From positions 3,624,001 to 3,688,000 of the forward strand of contig NC_011365.1 in NCBI RefSeq assembly GCF_000021325.1: 64,000 bases of DNA, in the 5' to 3' direction. Source of the DNA: Gluconacetobacter diazotrophicus PA1 5 (GTDB lineage: Bacteria; Pseudomonadota; Alphaproteobacteria; Acetobacterales; Acetobacteraceae). Positions 9,507 through 21,818 of this stretch are shown in pieces (the first letter of the stretch is position 1; each line of letters begins with the position of its first letter). The position numbers and the translations under genes were made by a program. The notes beneath the pieces were generated by a model. The model did no database searches. It saw nothing but the letters and a program-made list of their open reading frames with translations, and was not told the origin of the DNA.

Positions 9507-10844
9507 ATGCAGGTTACTGAAACGCTTTCCGCCGGCCTGAAGCGCGGATTTACCGTCACGGTGCCCGCCGGCGAACTGGAGAGCAAGCGGACCGCCCGCC
9601 TGAAGGAACTGGGGCAGTCCATGAACCTGCCGGGCTTCCGTCCCGGCAAGGTGCCCCTGAGCATCGTCAAGCAGCGCTACGGCGACGCCGTGCAGGGCGA
9701 GGTGCTGGAACAGGCGGTCAGCGACGCCACGCGCGCGCTGATGGACGAGCGTGGCCTGCGTCCGGCGATGCAGCCGCGCGTCGACCTGGTGGCGGGTGCC
9801 GAGCCGGGCGGCAAGGCCGACCTGGAATTCAAGGTCGAGGTCGAACTGCTGCCGGACATCGCGCAGCCCGACCTGTCCACCCTGTCGCTGACCCGCCTGA
9901 AGGCCACCCCGGACGCCGAGACGATCGACAAGGCGCTGAAGGACATCGCCAGCCGCCAGCGCGATTTCGAGACGATCGAGGACGTCCGTCCGGCCGCGCA
10001 GGGCGACGTCGTGGTCGTGGATTTCGTCGGCAAGGTCGATGGCGTGGCGTTCGAGGGCGGCACCGCCCAGGACGTCAATGTCGAACTCGGCGGCGCGGGC
10101 TTCATCCCCGGATTCGCCGAGCAGATCGAAGGCATGTCCCCGGGTGAGGAGAAGGTCATCACCGTGACCTTCCCGGCGGATTACTCGGCCGAGAACCTGG
10201 CGGGCAAGGAAGCGACCTTCGACATCACCGCCAAGGCGCTGAAGCGCCCGGTCGATGTCGAGATCGACGACGAGATGGCGAAGAAGATCGGATTCGAGGG
10301 GCTGGAACAGGTCCGCGAACTGATCACCAGGCAGGTCGAGCAGGAATACGAGCAGCTGTCGCGCCTGCGCATCAAGCGCGAGCTGCTGGACGCCCTGGCC
10401 GAGAAGACCGACTTCGAGGCCCCGCAGGGCATGGTCGAGGCCGAGTTCGCGCAGATCTGGCAGCGCGTCGAAGCCGACCGGAAGGCCGGCGAGCTGGACG
10501 AGGAAGACAAGGAAAAGGACGAGGACACCCTGCGCGCCGACTACCGCAAGATCGCGGAACGGCGGGTGAAGCTGGGCCTGCTGCTGGCCGAGATCGGCCG
10601 CGCCAACGCCATCACCGTCTCGCAGGACGAGATGCTGCAGGCCATCCGGGCCGAGGCCATGCGCTATCCCGGCCAGGAACAGCAGGTGTTCGAGTTCTTC
10701 CGCAAGAACCCGCAGGCCGCCGAGAGCCTCCGTGGCCCGATCTTCGAGAACAAGGTTGTCGACTATGTGATCGAGCTGGCGACGGTCGAGGACAAGGACG
10801 TCACCCCCGAGGAACTGGCCGAGATCCCGCCCGCCGACCTCTGA
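9507..10844 (+). CDS. tig: Trigger factor, ribosome-associated chaperone and prolyl isomerase
   Basis: 445 residues with the three-part layout of trigger factor. The ribosome-binding domain carries the signature loop GFRPGKVPLSIV (about residues 43-54). An FKBP-type PPIase domain starts near residue 150 (GDVVVVDFVGKVDG). A long helical C-terminal chaperone domain includes an acidic patch DEEDKEKDED. I chose ATG 9507 (MQVTETL) because the family begins there and GAGAGG lies upstream. An in-frame ATG at 9495 would add four residues. The open frame that runs back into the tRNA is not coding. It heads the classic tig-clpP-clpX-lon order of protein folding and turnover genes. Confidence 0.95.
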   Translation: MQVTETLSAGLKRGFTVTVPAGELESKRTARLKELGQSMNLPGFRPGKVPLSIVKQRYGDAVQGEVLEQAVSDATRALMDERGLRPAMQPRVDLVAGAEPGGKADLEFKVEVELLPDIAQPDLSTLSLTRLKATPDAETIDKALKDIASRQRDFETIEDVRPAAQGDVVVVDFVGKVDGVAFEGGTAQDVNVELGGAGFIPGFAEQIEGMSPGEEKVITVTFPADYSAENLAGKEATFDITAKALKRPVDVEIDDEMAKKIGFEGLEQVRELITRQVEQEYEQLSRLRIKRELLDALAEKTDFEAPQGMVEAEFAQIWQRVEADRKAGELDEEDKEKDEDTLRADYRKIAERRVKLGLLLAEIGRANAITVSQDEMLQAIRAEAMRYPGQEQQVFEFFRKNPQAAESLRGPIFENKVVDYVIELATVEDKDVTPEELAEIPPADL

Positions 10845-10869
10845 GCGGCGCGGGTCCTGGATGGAACGC

Positions 10870-10892
10870 CCCGGCGCGCAGCGCGCGCCGGG
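10870..10892 (+). terminator. GC-rich hairpin after trigger factor gene
   Basis: A perfect 10-bp stem, CCCGGCGCGC / GCGCGCCGGG, with a 3-nt loop, 25 bp after the tig stop codon. There is no T-run, so it could be an RNA 3'-end stabiliser or a weak terminator. A second small hairpin (CGCCAT...ATGGCG) follows about 30 bp later. Confidence 0.4.
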
Positions 10893-11081
10893 CGCGGAGG
10901 ACCGCCCTTCGCCGGATTTATCGCCATGAAATGATGGCGGCGGGGTGGTATCCGCACGGTTTATCTCTATCTTATCCAGAATAACCGGGGAACGACCCGG
11001 CCACCGGCTTCGACCGGCGCCCATGGCGCCGTTCCCAGGCGGTGCGTCGGGTCTTCGCGTTTCAGGAACGGGAATGATACT

Positions 11082-11720
11082 ATGAGGGATCGGGATCCCG
11101 TGGAGATTTTCAGCAGCGCCCTAGTGCCCATGGTGGTCGAGCAGACCTCGCGCGGGGAACGGGCCTTCGACATCTATTCCCGCCTGCTGCAGGAACGGAT
11201 CATCTTCCTGACCGGGCCGGTCTACGATCAGGTGGCCGCCGTGGTGTCGGCGCAGCTCCTGTATCTGGAGAGCGTGAATCCGACCAAGGAAATCTCGTTC
11301 TACATCAACAGCCCGGGCGGCGTCGTGTCGGCCGGACTCGCGATCTACGACACGATGCAGTACATTCGCAGCCCGGTCAGCACCGTGTGCATCGGCCAGG
11401 CGGCATCCATGGGCTCGCTGCTGCTGGCCGGCGGCGAGAAGGGGCGGCGCTTCGCCCTGCCGAACGCACGGGTCATGGTGCATCAGCCCTCGGGCGGCGC
11501 GCAGGGGCAGGCCAGCGACATCGAAATCCAGGCGCGCGAGATCCTGACGATCCGCCAGCGCCTGAACGAGATCTACGAGACCCATACCGGCCAGACGCTC
11601 GAGGATATCGAGCGCAGGCTGGAACGCGACAGCTACATGTCGGCCGAAGAGGCCCAGGCCTTTGGCATCGTGGACGAAGTGGTACGCAATCACGCGGCTC
11701 CGGCATCGGCCAAGAGCTGA
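11082..11720 (+). CDS. clpP: ATP-dependent Clp protease proteolytic subunit
   Basis: A 212-residue ClpP serine peptidase, forming the two-ring barrel that degrades substrates fed by ClpX or ClpA. The catalytic triad is in place: Ser109 (GQAASMGS), His134 (MVHQPSGG) and Asp183 (ERDSYMSA). The oligomerisation and oxyanion region [17 protein letters not shown] is also clear. Length and sequence match the conserved proteobacterial ClpP. It is followed 139 bp later by clpX, the partner ATPase, in the same direction. Confidence 0.97.
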   Translation: MRDRDPVEIFSSALVPMVVEQTSRGERAFDIYSRLLQERIIFLTGPVYDQVAAVVSAQLLYLESVNPTKEISFYINSPGGVVSAGLAIYDTMQYIRSPVSTVCIGQAASMGSLLLAGGEKGRRFALPNARVMVHQPSGGAQGQASDIEIQAREILTIRQRLNEIYETHTGQTLEDIERRLERDSYMSAEEAQAFGIVDEVVRNHAAPASAKS

Positions 11721-11859
11721 GGGGCGGGGGCGGGCACGCTTTTTTAGCTTGGCGGCGCCCGCGGGCTTGGGCAGGGTTGATGAAACCCTGTCGTGAGTCA
11801 GGATTTTCGACCCCGGTCCGGGCGCCACGCGGCCCGGCATCCCGGGGGTAGGAGCGGTT

Positions 11860-13119
<1,260 letters not shown>

Positions 13120-13165
13120 TTTCCGCTTTCCAGGGGTGCCCCGGCAAGGTCATCCCGTTCCACAC

Positions 13166-13251
13166 GGCGAACCGGGCTCTGCCCGCCTGGTCCGGTTCGC
13201 CTGTTCCTTCCCCGTCATTCGGGGGTCTTGCCGTGGCGGTCCCGAATGACG
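13166..13251 (+). terminator. Two tandem hairpins between clpX and lon
   Basis: The first stem, GGCGAACCGG (13166-13175), pairs with CCGGTTCGCC (13192-13201). The second stem, CGTCATTCGGG (13213-13223), pairs with CCCGAATGACG (13241-13251). Both stems are perfect. The loops are 16 and 17 nt, and there is no T-run. They may mark the clpX 3' end or regulate entry into lon. Confidence 0.45.
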
Positions 13252-13346
13252 ACATATCTCTCAGGTGATCGCGTCAGCGACACGCCGGGTGGTGCAGGCC
13301 GCGTCTGGATGCCCGCCCGGGATCGTCCTTCAGGAGGTCACACGAT

Positions 13347-15860
<2,514 letters not shown>

Positions 15861-15927
15861 ATGTGTCAAAAACGCACCAGCCCTCCGATTTGGCCGGGTT
15901 TTCCGCCGGACCGGGCGGGCTGGTCGG

Positions 15928-15955
15928 TTGACGCCGCGAAAAACGGCTGCATAGT
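15928..15955 (+). promoter_or_regulatory. Likely sigma-70-type promoter of the HU gene
   Basis: TTGACG (15928-15933) and CATAGT (15950-15955) are separated by 16 bp, about 67 bp upstream of the HU start codon. The -35 box is near consensus. Identified by eye. Confidence 0.5.
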
Positions 15956-16021
15956 GCGGCCCAATGCGGCGTAGGCAATCATATCGGTCCTGGCGCGCGC
16001 GCAGTGAAAGAAAGGCGTAAA

Positions 16022-16306
16022 ATGGAGAAGCCACTCAACAAGCAGGAACTCGTCGCCGCCGTGGCCGACGACGCTGATCTGCCGAAGGCAAAGGCCGGAG
16101 AAGTGGTCGATGCCGTGTTCAGCGCTATCGAGAAGGCCCTGTCGAAGAAGCAGGAAGTGCGTCTGGTGGGTTTCGGCACGTTCGTGACGGCGACGCGCAA
16201 GGCAGCCAAGGGTCGCAACCCCCGTACGGGCGAGGAAATCGACATTCCGGCGTCCACCTCGGTTCGTTTCAAGCCGGGCAAGAACCTGAAGGAGGCCGTG
16301 AGCTGA
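16022..16306 (+). CDS. hup: DNA-binding protein HU
   Basis: A 94-residue histone-like DNA-bending protein. The N-terminal helices (LNKQELVAAVADDADLPKAK) are followed by VRLVGFGTF and the DNA-binding arm RNPRTGEEIDIPAS, which is the bacterial DNA-binding protein signature. I chose ATG 16022 over an in-frame GTG at 16004, because GAAAGG is well spaced for it and the extra MKERRK would be atypical. HU downstream of lon is a common gene order. Confidence 0.96.
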   Translation: MEKPLNKQELVAAVADDADLPKAKAGEVVDAVFSAIEKALSKKQEVRLVGFGTFVTATRKAAKGRNPRTGEEIDIPASTSVRFKPGKNLKEAVS

Positions 16307-16325
16307 TCACGCGCTGACTTTGGCA

Positions 16326-16372
16326 GGGGCCTGGCCGGCCGCGCGTCGTGCCGTGGCCCCTTTTATTTTTTT
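16326..16372 (+). terminator. Rho-independent terminator after HU
   Basis: GGGGCC (16326-16331) pairs with GGCCCC (16355-16360) around a GC-rich loop, followed directly by TTTTATTTTTTT. The T-run ends only about 9 nt before tRNA-Val. Confidence 0.7.
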
Positions 16373-16381
16373 CCGTCTTTG

Positions 16382-16456
16382 GGGCGATTAGCTCAGCGGT
16401 AGAGCGTCTCGTTTACACCGAGAGGGTCGGCGGTTCGATCCCGTCATCGCCCACCA
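16382..16456 (+). tRNA. tRNA-Val (anticodon UAC)
   Basis: 75 nt. Acceptor GGGCGAT (16382-16388) pairs with ATCGCCC (16446-16452), then A and an encoded CCA. The anticodon stem TCTCG/CGAGA holds loop TTTACAC, giving anticodon TAC. D-arm AGCTCAGCGGTAGAGC and T-arm GGTTCGATCC are standard. Confidence 0.96.
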
Positions 16457-16550
16457 TGCCGGGGTCCCATACCTCGGATAGTTCGAACAAAAATCCTGCT
16501 CGTCGGTTGACGCGTCCCGGGGGGATGGCTAAACACCGGCTCACGCCTTC

Positions 16551-16627
<77 letters not shown>

Positions 16628-16740
16628 GGGTCGCATCGTTGAAGATGCCGACCGGCGCCCAGCGGATCATTTCTTGCCCGCTCCAATATTCATGAAAAAA
16701 TCTGATGCGGAATTTGATTGCCACGCAAGTAAATCGTGGT

Positions 16741-16765
16741 AAACGCGCGGATACGCGCGTTTTTT
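16741..16765 (+). terminator. Rho-independent terminator after tRNA-Asp
   Basis: AAACGCGCG and CGCGCGTTT form a 9-bp stem with loop GATA, running into a T-run of six. It lies about 113 bp after tRNA-Asp and ahead of the nuo operon. Confidence 0.75.
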
Positions 16766-16906
16766 CATCATCACGGGAATGTTCACCATTCCATGGTGCA
16801 TCGCACACTGGTCGCATCCGGATGTTGGGTCTAACCTGTCGGCCATGTCGAAGCCCTGTTTTCGTCATGACGTCGGAACGGCGTGCCACCAGTCAGGGGA
16901 AGCAAC

Positions 16907-17272
16907 ATGCAGTCCGTCCTCGCGGATTACTTTCCGGTCCTCATCTTCGGCGTGCTGGCCGTCGTCATCGCCGGCGCCATGCTGGGAAGCTGCCTTCTGT
17001 TCGGCCATCAGAAGCCGTATGCCGAAAAGGTATCGGCCTACGAATGCGGGTTCGATGCGTTCGATGACGCGCGGCATCGCTTCGATGTGCGATTCTACCT
17101 CGTGGCGATCCTGTTCATCATCTTCGATCTCGAGGTCGCCTTTCTCTTTCCCTGGGCGGTCAGCCTGTCGCGGATCGGCCTGTTCGGTTTCCTGTCGATG
17201 ATGGGTTTCCTGGGCATCCTGACGGTCGGGTTCATTTACGAATGGTGCAAGGGCGCGCTGGACTGGGATTGA
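16907..17272 (+). CDS. nuoA: NADH-quinone oxidoreductase subunit A
   Basis: A 121-residue membrane subunit of complex I at the quinone-site junction. Three hydrophobic helices are visible (about residues 8-32, 65-88 and 92-112). The conserved loop between helices 1 and 2 carries [16 protein letters not shown], with the invariant Cys. First gene of the nuo operon; the leader AGGGGAAGCAAC gives a good SD. It is followed 22 bp later by nuoB. Confidence 0.95.
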   Translation: MQSVLADYFPVLIFGVLAVVIAGAMLGSCLLFGHQKPYAEKVSAYECGFDAFDDARHRFDVRFYLVAILFIIFDLEVAFLFPWAVSLSRIGLFGFLSMMGFLGILTVGFIYEWCKGALDWD

Positions 17273-17294
17273 TGTACGGCAAGGAGACACGGGC

Positions 17295-17870
17295 ATGAGT
17301 GCCGCGAACGCGACGGGCGAGGGCCAGGACGCCATCGCCTGGAACAGGGAGATGCTGCCTCCGGGGCCGGAGCAGGATGCCGTCATCAAGGGCATCACCG
17401 GCGAAATCACCGAGAAGGGCTTCGTCGTCGCCAGCCTGGACAAGCTGGTGAACTGGGGCCGAACCGGCAGCCTGTGGCCGATGTCCTTCGGTCTGGCCTG
17501 CTGCGCCGTTGAAATGATCCACGCCTACATGCCGCGCTACGACCTGGACCGGATGGGCATCATCCCCCGCGGGTCGCCGCGCCAGTCGGACGTGATGATC
17601 GTGGCGGGCACCCTGACCAACAAGATGGCGCCGGCCCTGCGCCGGGTCTATGACCAGATGGCCGAGCCCCGCTGGGTCATCTCGATGGGCTCCTGCGCCA
17701 ATGGCGGGGGATATTACCATTATTCCTATTCCGTGGTGCGCGGCTGCGACCGGATCGTGCCGGTGGACGTCTACGTCCCCGGCTGCCCGCCGACGGCCGA
17801 GGCCCTGATCTACGGCATCTTTCAACTGCAGAAGAAAATTCGCAGGACAGGGACGATTCTCCGTGGCTGA
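17295..17870 (+). CDS. nuoB: NADH-quinone oxidoreductase subunit B
   Basis: A 191-residue peripheral subunit that holds cluster N2, the last Fe-S centre before ubiquinone. The four ligands are visible: adjacent Cys69-Cys70 (FGLACC), Cys134 (MGSCANGG) and Cys164 (VPGCPPT). AAGGAGA precedes the start. The 3' end overlaps nuoC by 8 bp, so translation is likely coupled. Confidence 0.97.
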   Translation: MSAANATGEGQDAIAWNREMLPPGPEQDAVIKGITGEITEKGFVVASLDKLVNWGRTGSLWPMSFGLACCAVEMIHAYMPRYDLDRMGIIPRGSPRQSDVMIVAGTLTNKMAPALRRVYDQMAEPRWVISMGSCANGGGYYHYSYSVVRGCDRIVPVDVYVPGCPPTAEALIYGIFQLQKKIRRTGTILRG

Positions 17871-18528
17871 CACCGGAACGGATCTGATGGCCCGGACGAC
17901 CCGGGCATTCGGGGCCCTGGGGTCCCTGGCGTTCGCACTCTCCACCTCGGTGCCGGGCATCCAGTCCGCGGCGATCGAAGGGGGCGAGCTGGTCGTGCGC
18001 ACCGGACGCGACAACCTGATCGCGCTGATGGGCATGCTGCGCGACGATCCACGCTATGCGTGCGAGCAGCTCATGGATCTGTGCGGGGTGGATTATCCGG
18101 CGCGGACCGAGCGTTTCGACGTCGTCTACAACCTGCTGTCGGTGACGCTGAACCATCGGATTCGGGTCATCGTCACGACCGACGAGACGAATCCGGTGCC
18201 GTCCGTCCATCATCTGTGGCCCGCGGCGACGTGGTGGGAACGCGAATGCTACGACCTGTTCGGGGTCCTGTTCTCGGGCCAGCCGGACCTGCGCCGTATC
18301 CTGACCGATTACGGTTTCGAAGGGCATCCGCTGCGCAAGGATTTCCCGCTGACCGGCTATGTCGAGGTGCGGTACGACGAAGACCGGCGCGAGGTGGTCT
18401 ACGAGCCGGTCAAACTGACGCAGGATTTCCGCAATTTCGATTTCGAATCGCCCTGGGAAGGTATCCTGACCCTGCCGGGCGACGAGAAGGCGCATGAAAC
18501 CCGCCAGGGGCTGAAGCTGCCGCGATGA
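17863..18528 (+). CDS. nuoC: NADH-quinone oxidoreductase subunit C
   Basis: A 221-residue hydrophilic subunit of the complex I connecting module (30-kDa type). The family signature [20 protein letters not shown] is at about residues 126-145, followed by [16 protein letters not shown]. The GTG start overlaps the end of nuoB by 8 bp. It is separate from nuoD, as in alphaproteobacteria and mitochondria, unlike the E. coli CD fusion. Confidence 0.96.
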   Translation: MADTGTDLMARTTRAFGALGSLAFALSTSVPGIQSAAIEGGELVVRTGRDNLIALMGMLRDDPRYACEQLMDLCGVDYPARTERFDVVYNLLSVTLNHRIRVIVTTDETNPVPSVHHLWPAATWWERECYDLFGVLFSGQPDLRRILTDYGFEGHPLRKDFPLTGYVEVRYDEDRREVVYEPVKLTQDFRNFDFESPWEGILTLPGDEKAHETRQGLKLPR

Positions 18529-18565
18529 CCGGGACATGCATGCGCAAGGTGAGGGGAGGCGGACG

Positions 18566-19816
18566 ATGAGCGACATTGTCCTTCATGAGGATATTCCGGA
18601 ATCCCTGCTGCCCGGTGGCGAGGCCGCGGCGGCCGCGACCCACACGGTGGAAATCGATTCCCACGCCCTGAATTTCGGCCCGCAGCATCCGTCCGCCCAT
18701 GGTGTGCTGCGCCTGGTCCTGGAAATGGAGGGCGAGGTCGTCGCCCGCGCCATTCCGCATATCGGCCTGCTGCATCGCGGCACCGAAAAGCTGATCGAAT
18801 ACAAGACCTATCCCAAGGCCCTGCCGTATTTCGACCGGCTCGATTACGTCTCGCCGATGTGCGAGGAGCAGGCTTTCGCGCTGGCGACCGAAAAGCTGCT
18901 GGGGATCGACATTCCCGATCGCGCGAAATGGATTCGCGTGATGTTCGCGGAAATCACCCGGATCCTGAACCATATCCTGAACCTGACGGCGCTCGGGCTC
19001 GATTGCGGCGCGGTGACCCCGGCGCTGTGGGGCTACGAGGAACGCGAAAAGCTGATCGAGTTCTACGAGGCCGCGTCGGGCGCCCGGTTTCATGCCAATT
19101 ACTTCCGTCCCGGCGGGGTCTCGCGTGACCTTCCGGCGGGGCTGGAGGATCGGATCGCCGAATGGGCGCGCCAGTTCCCGGCCTGGATCGACGATCTGGA
19201 ATCGCTTCTGACCAACAACCGGATCTGGAAGCAGCGCACGGTCGGGATCGGCATCTTCACGACCGAGCAGGCGCTGGCCTGGGGCTTCAGCGGTCCGTGC
19301 CTGCGCGCCTCGGGCGTGCCGTGGGACCTGCGCCGCGCCCAGCCCTATGACAATTACGACAAGGTCGAGTTCAACATCCCCGTCGCGCGCCAGGGCGATT
19401 GCTACGACCGCTACCTGATCCGCGTCGCGGAAATGCGCGAGAGCGTGCGGATCGTCGAACAGTGCCTGGCCCAGATGAAGCCCGGCCCGATCAAGATCCA
19501 GGACCACAAGATCACGCCGCCGCCCCGGCGCGAGATGAAGCGGTCGATGGAAGCCCTGATCCATCATTTCAAGCTGTTCACGGAAGGGTACCACGTCCCG
19601 CCGGGGGCAACCTATACGGCGGTCGAAAGCCCCAAGGGCGAATTCGGGGTCTATCTGGTCGCGGATGGCAGCAACCGGCCCTACCGGTGCAAGATCCGGC
19701 CGACCGGCTTCGCCCATCTGCAGGCCATCGACGAGATGTCGCGCCGCCACATGCTGGCCGACGCGGTGGCGATCATCGGGTCGCTGGACCTGGTGTTCGG
19801 CGAGATTGACAGGTGA
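18566..19816 (+). CDS. nuoD: NADH-quinone oxidoreductase subunit D
   Basis: A 416-residue 49-kDa-type subunit that forms the ubiquinone-binding pocket with NuoB. Recognised by [20 protein letters not shown] (about residues 34-53), the [10 protein letters not shown] motif, the loop [11 protein letters not shown], and the C-terminal [14 protein letters not shown] 18566 follows a strong GAGGGGAGG; the frame is open some 30 bp further upstream. A 4-bp overlap with a possible GTG start of nuoE suggests coupling. Confidence 0.97.
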   Translation: MSDIVLHEDIPESLLPGGEAAAAATHTVEIDSHALNFGPQHPSAHGVLRLVLEMEGEVVARAIPHIGLLHRGTEKLIEYKTYPKALPYFDRLDYVSPMCEEQAFALATEKLLGIDIPDRAKWIRVMFAEITRILNHILNLTALGLDCGAVTPALWGYEEREKLIEFYEAASGARFHANYFRPGGVSRDLPAGLEDRIAEWARQFPAWIDDLESLLTNNRIWKQRTVGIGIFTTEQALAWGFSGPCLRASGVPWDLRRAQPYDNYDKVEFNIPVARQGDCYDRYLIRVAEMRESVRIVEQCLAQMKPGPIKIQDHKITPPPRREMKRSMEALIHHFKLFTEGYHVPPGATYTAVESPKGEFGVYLVADGSNRPYRCKIRPTGFAHLQAIDEMSRRHMLADAVAIIGSLDLVFGEIDR

Positions 19817-19821
19817 AAGAG

Positions 19822-20472
19822 ATGTCCGCTCACTCCCCCATTGACCAGATCGAGCAGCCTTCCTCCTTCGCCTTCGATGCCGAGAGCGAGGCCGAGATCG
19901 CCACGATCCTGGTCAAGTACCCGCCCGAGCGCAAAGCCAGCGGCACGCTGCCGCTGCTCTATGTCGCGCAGAAGCAGATGGGCCGCGTCACCGGCAGCGC
20001 CTGGGTGCCCCGGGTGGCGATGGACGAGATCGCCCGCCGGCTGGAGGTCGCGCCGATCCGCGTCTACGAGGTTGCGACCTTCTACCTGATGTTCAACACC
20101 AAGCCGATCGGCCGCTATCACCTGCAGGTCTGCACCACCACCTCGTGCTGGCTGCGCGGTTCGGACGACGTGGTCGCGGCCTGCAAGAAGGCCACCGGCA
20201 TCTCCGCCTTCGGCCAGTCCAGCGCCGACGGTTTGTTCACCCTGACCGAGGTCGAATGCCTGGGGGGATGTTCCAACGCGCCGATCCTGCAGGTGGATGA
20301 CGATTTCTACGAGGATCTGGACGGACCGCGCACGATCGAACTGATCGAGGCGCTGCGGCGCGGCGATCGCCCGAAGCCGGGCCCGACCATCGATAGAATG
20401 GGTGCCGCCCCCGCGGGGGGGCGCAAGACGCTGACGGACAGTCCGGCGGACAGCCGGTCGGACCAGGGTTGA
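19822..20472 (+). CDS. nuoE: NADH-quinone oxidoreductase subunit E
   Basis: A 216-residue thioredoxin-fold subunit of the NADH dehydrogenase module carrying 2Fe-2S cluster N1a. The ligand pairs are in VCTTTSCWLRG and VECLGGCSNAP. A C-terminal tail of about 40 residues (Pro/Gly/Asp-rich) goes beyond the conserved fold. I chose ATG 19822; a GTG at 19813 overlapping the nuoD stop would add three residues and is a real alternative. Confidence 0.94.
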   Translation: MSAHSPIDQIEQPSSFAFDAESEAEIATILVKYPPERKASGTLPLLYVAQKQMGRVTGSAWVPRVAMDEIARRLEVAPIRVYEVATFYLMFNTKPIGRYHLQVCTTTSCWLRGSDDVVAACKKATGISAFGQSSADGLFTLTEVECLGGCSNAPILQVDDDFYEDLDGPRTIELIEALRRGDRPKPGPTIDRMGAAPAGGRKTLTDSPADSRSDQG

Positions 20473-20487
20473 GCGGGAGAGACGGCA

Positions 20488-21813
20488 ATGCTTCAGGACA
20501 AGGACCGGATCTTCACCAACCTGTATGGTCAGCAGGACTGGCGCCTGGCCGGCGCCCGGGCGCGCGGCGACTGGGACGGCACGGCCGAGATCATCGCCCG
20601 CGGGCGCGATGCGATCATCAACGAGATGAAGGCGTCCGGCCTGCGCGGCCGGGGCGGCGCGGGCTTCCCCACCGGCGTGAAATGGTCGTTCATGCCCAAG
20701 AATTCGGACGGCCGTCCTCATTACCTGGTGATCAACGGCGACGAATCCGAACCCGGCACCTGCAAGGATCGCGAGATCCTGCGCCATGACCCGCACAAGC
20801 TGATCGAGAGCGCGCTGATCGCCTCGTTCGCCATGGGGGCGCATGTCGCCTACATCTACATTCGCGGCGAATTCTTCAACGAAGCCCGGCATCTGCAGAT
20901 CGCGATCGACGAGGCCTATGCCGCCGGCCTGATCGGCCAGAACGCCGCCGGCTCGGGCTGGGATTTCGATTTCTACATTCATCGCGGCGCCGGCGCCTAT
21001 ATCTGCGGCGAGGAAACCGCGCTGCTGGAAAGCCTGGAAGGCAAGAAGGGCCAGCCCCGGATGAAGCCGCCTTTCCCGGCGGCAATGGGCCTGTATGGCT
21101 GCCCGACCACGGTGAACAACGTGGAAAGCATTGCCGTCGCCGCGACCATCCTGCGGCGCGGGGCTACGTGGTTCTCGTCGCTGGGACGCCCGAACAACGC
21201 GGGCACCAAGCTGATGGCCATATCGGGCCACGTGAACACGCCCTGCGTGTTCGAGGAAGAACTCGGCGTTCCGCTGAAGGACATCATCGAAAAGCATGGC
21301 GGTGGCGTGCGCGGCGGCTGGGACAACCTGCTGGCGGTGATCCCGGGCGGCTCTTCGGTCCCGCTGCTGCCGGCCTCGGTCTGCGAGACCGTGCTGATGG
21401 ATTACGACAGCCTGCGGGCCGAACGGTCGGGCCTGGGCACGGCATGCATGATCGTCATGGACAAATCCACCGACGTCATCCGCGCCATCGCCCGCTTCTC
21501 GCAATTCTACAAGCATGAAAGCTGCGGCCAGTGCACGCCCTGCCGCGAAGGCACGGGCTGGATGATGCGGGTCATGCACCGCATGGTCGAAGGCCGGGCC
21601 GAAATCGAGGAAATCGACATGCTCGAACAGGTGACGCGCCAGGTCGAAGGGCACACGATCTGTGCCCTCGGCGATGCGGCGGCATGGCCGATCCAGGGCC
21701 TGATCCGGCATTTCCGCCCGGTGATGGAGGAGCGGATCCGGGCCTACAAGGCCACCCACGGCGGCGGTCAGATCACGCAGGTGCCCCCGGGTATCCCCGT
21801 GGCGGCGGAGTAA
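20488..21813 (+). CDS. nuoF: NADH-quinone oxidoreductase subunit F
   Basis: The 441-residue NADH-binding and FMN subunit with 4Fe-4S cluster N3. The NADH/FMN fold shows [18 protein letters not shown] (about residues 53-70) and [14 protein letters not shown]. The Fe-S ligands are in [15 protein letters not shown] plus a later HTICALGD. Full length with good SD spacing. It hands electrons from NADH to NuoE and NuoG. Confidence 0.97.
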   Translation: MLQDKDRIFTNLYGQQDWRLAGARARGDWDGTAEIIARGRDAIINEMKASGLRGRGGAGFPTGVKWSFMPKNSDGRPHYLVINGDESEPGTCKDREILRHDPHKLIESALIASFAMGAHVAYIYIRGEFFNEARHLQIAIDEAYAAGLIGQNAAGSGWDFDFYIHRGAGAYICGEETALLESLEGKKGQPRMKPPFPAAMGLYGCPTTVNNVESIAVAATILRRGATWFSSLGRPNNAGTKLMAISGHVNTPCVFEEELGVPLKDIIEKHGGGVRGGWDNLLAVIPGGSSVPLLPASVCETVLMDYDSLRAERSGLGTACMIVMDKSTDVIRAIARFSQFYKHESCGQCTPCREGTGWMMRVMHRMVEGRAEIEEIDMLEQVTRQVEGHTICALGDAAAWPIQGLIRHFRPVMEERIRAYKATHGGGQITQVPPGIPVAAE

Positions 21814-21818
21814 GGGCG

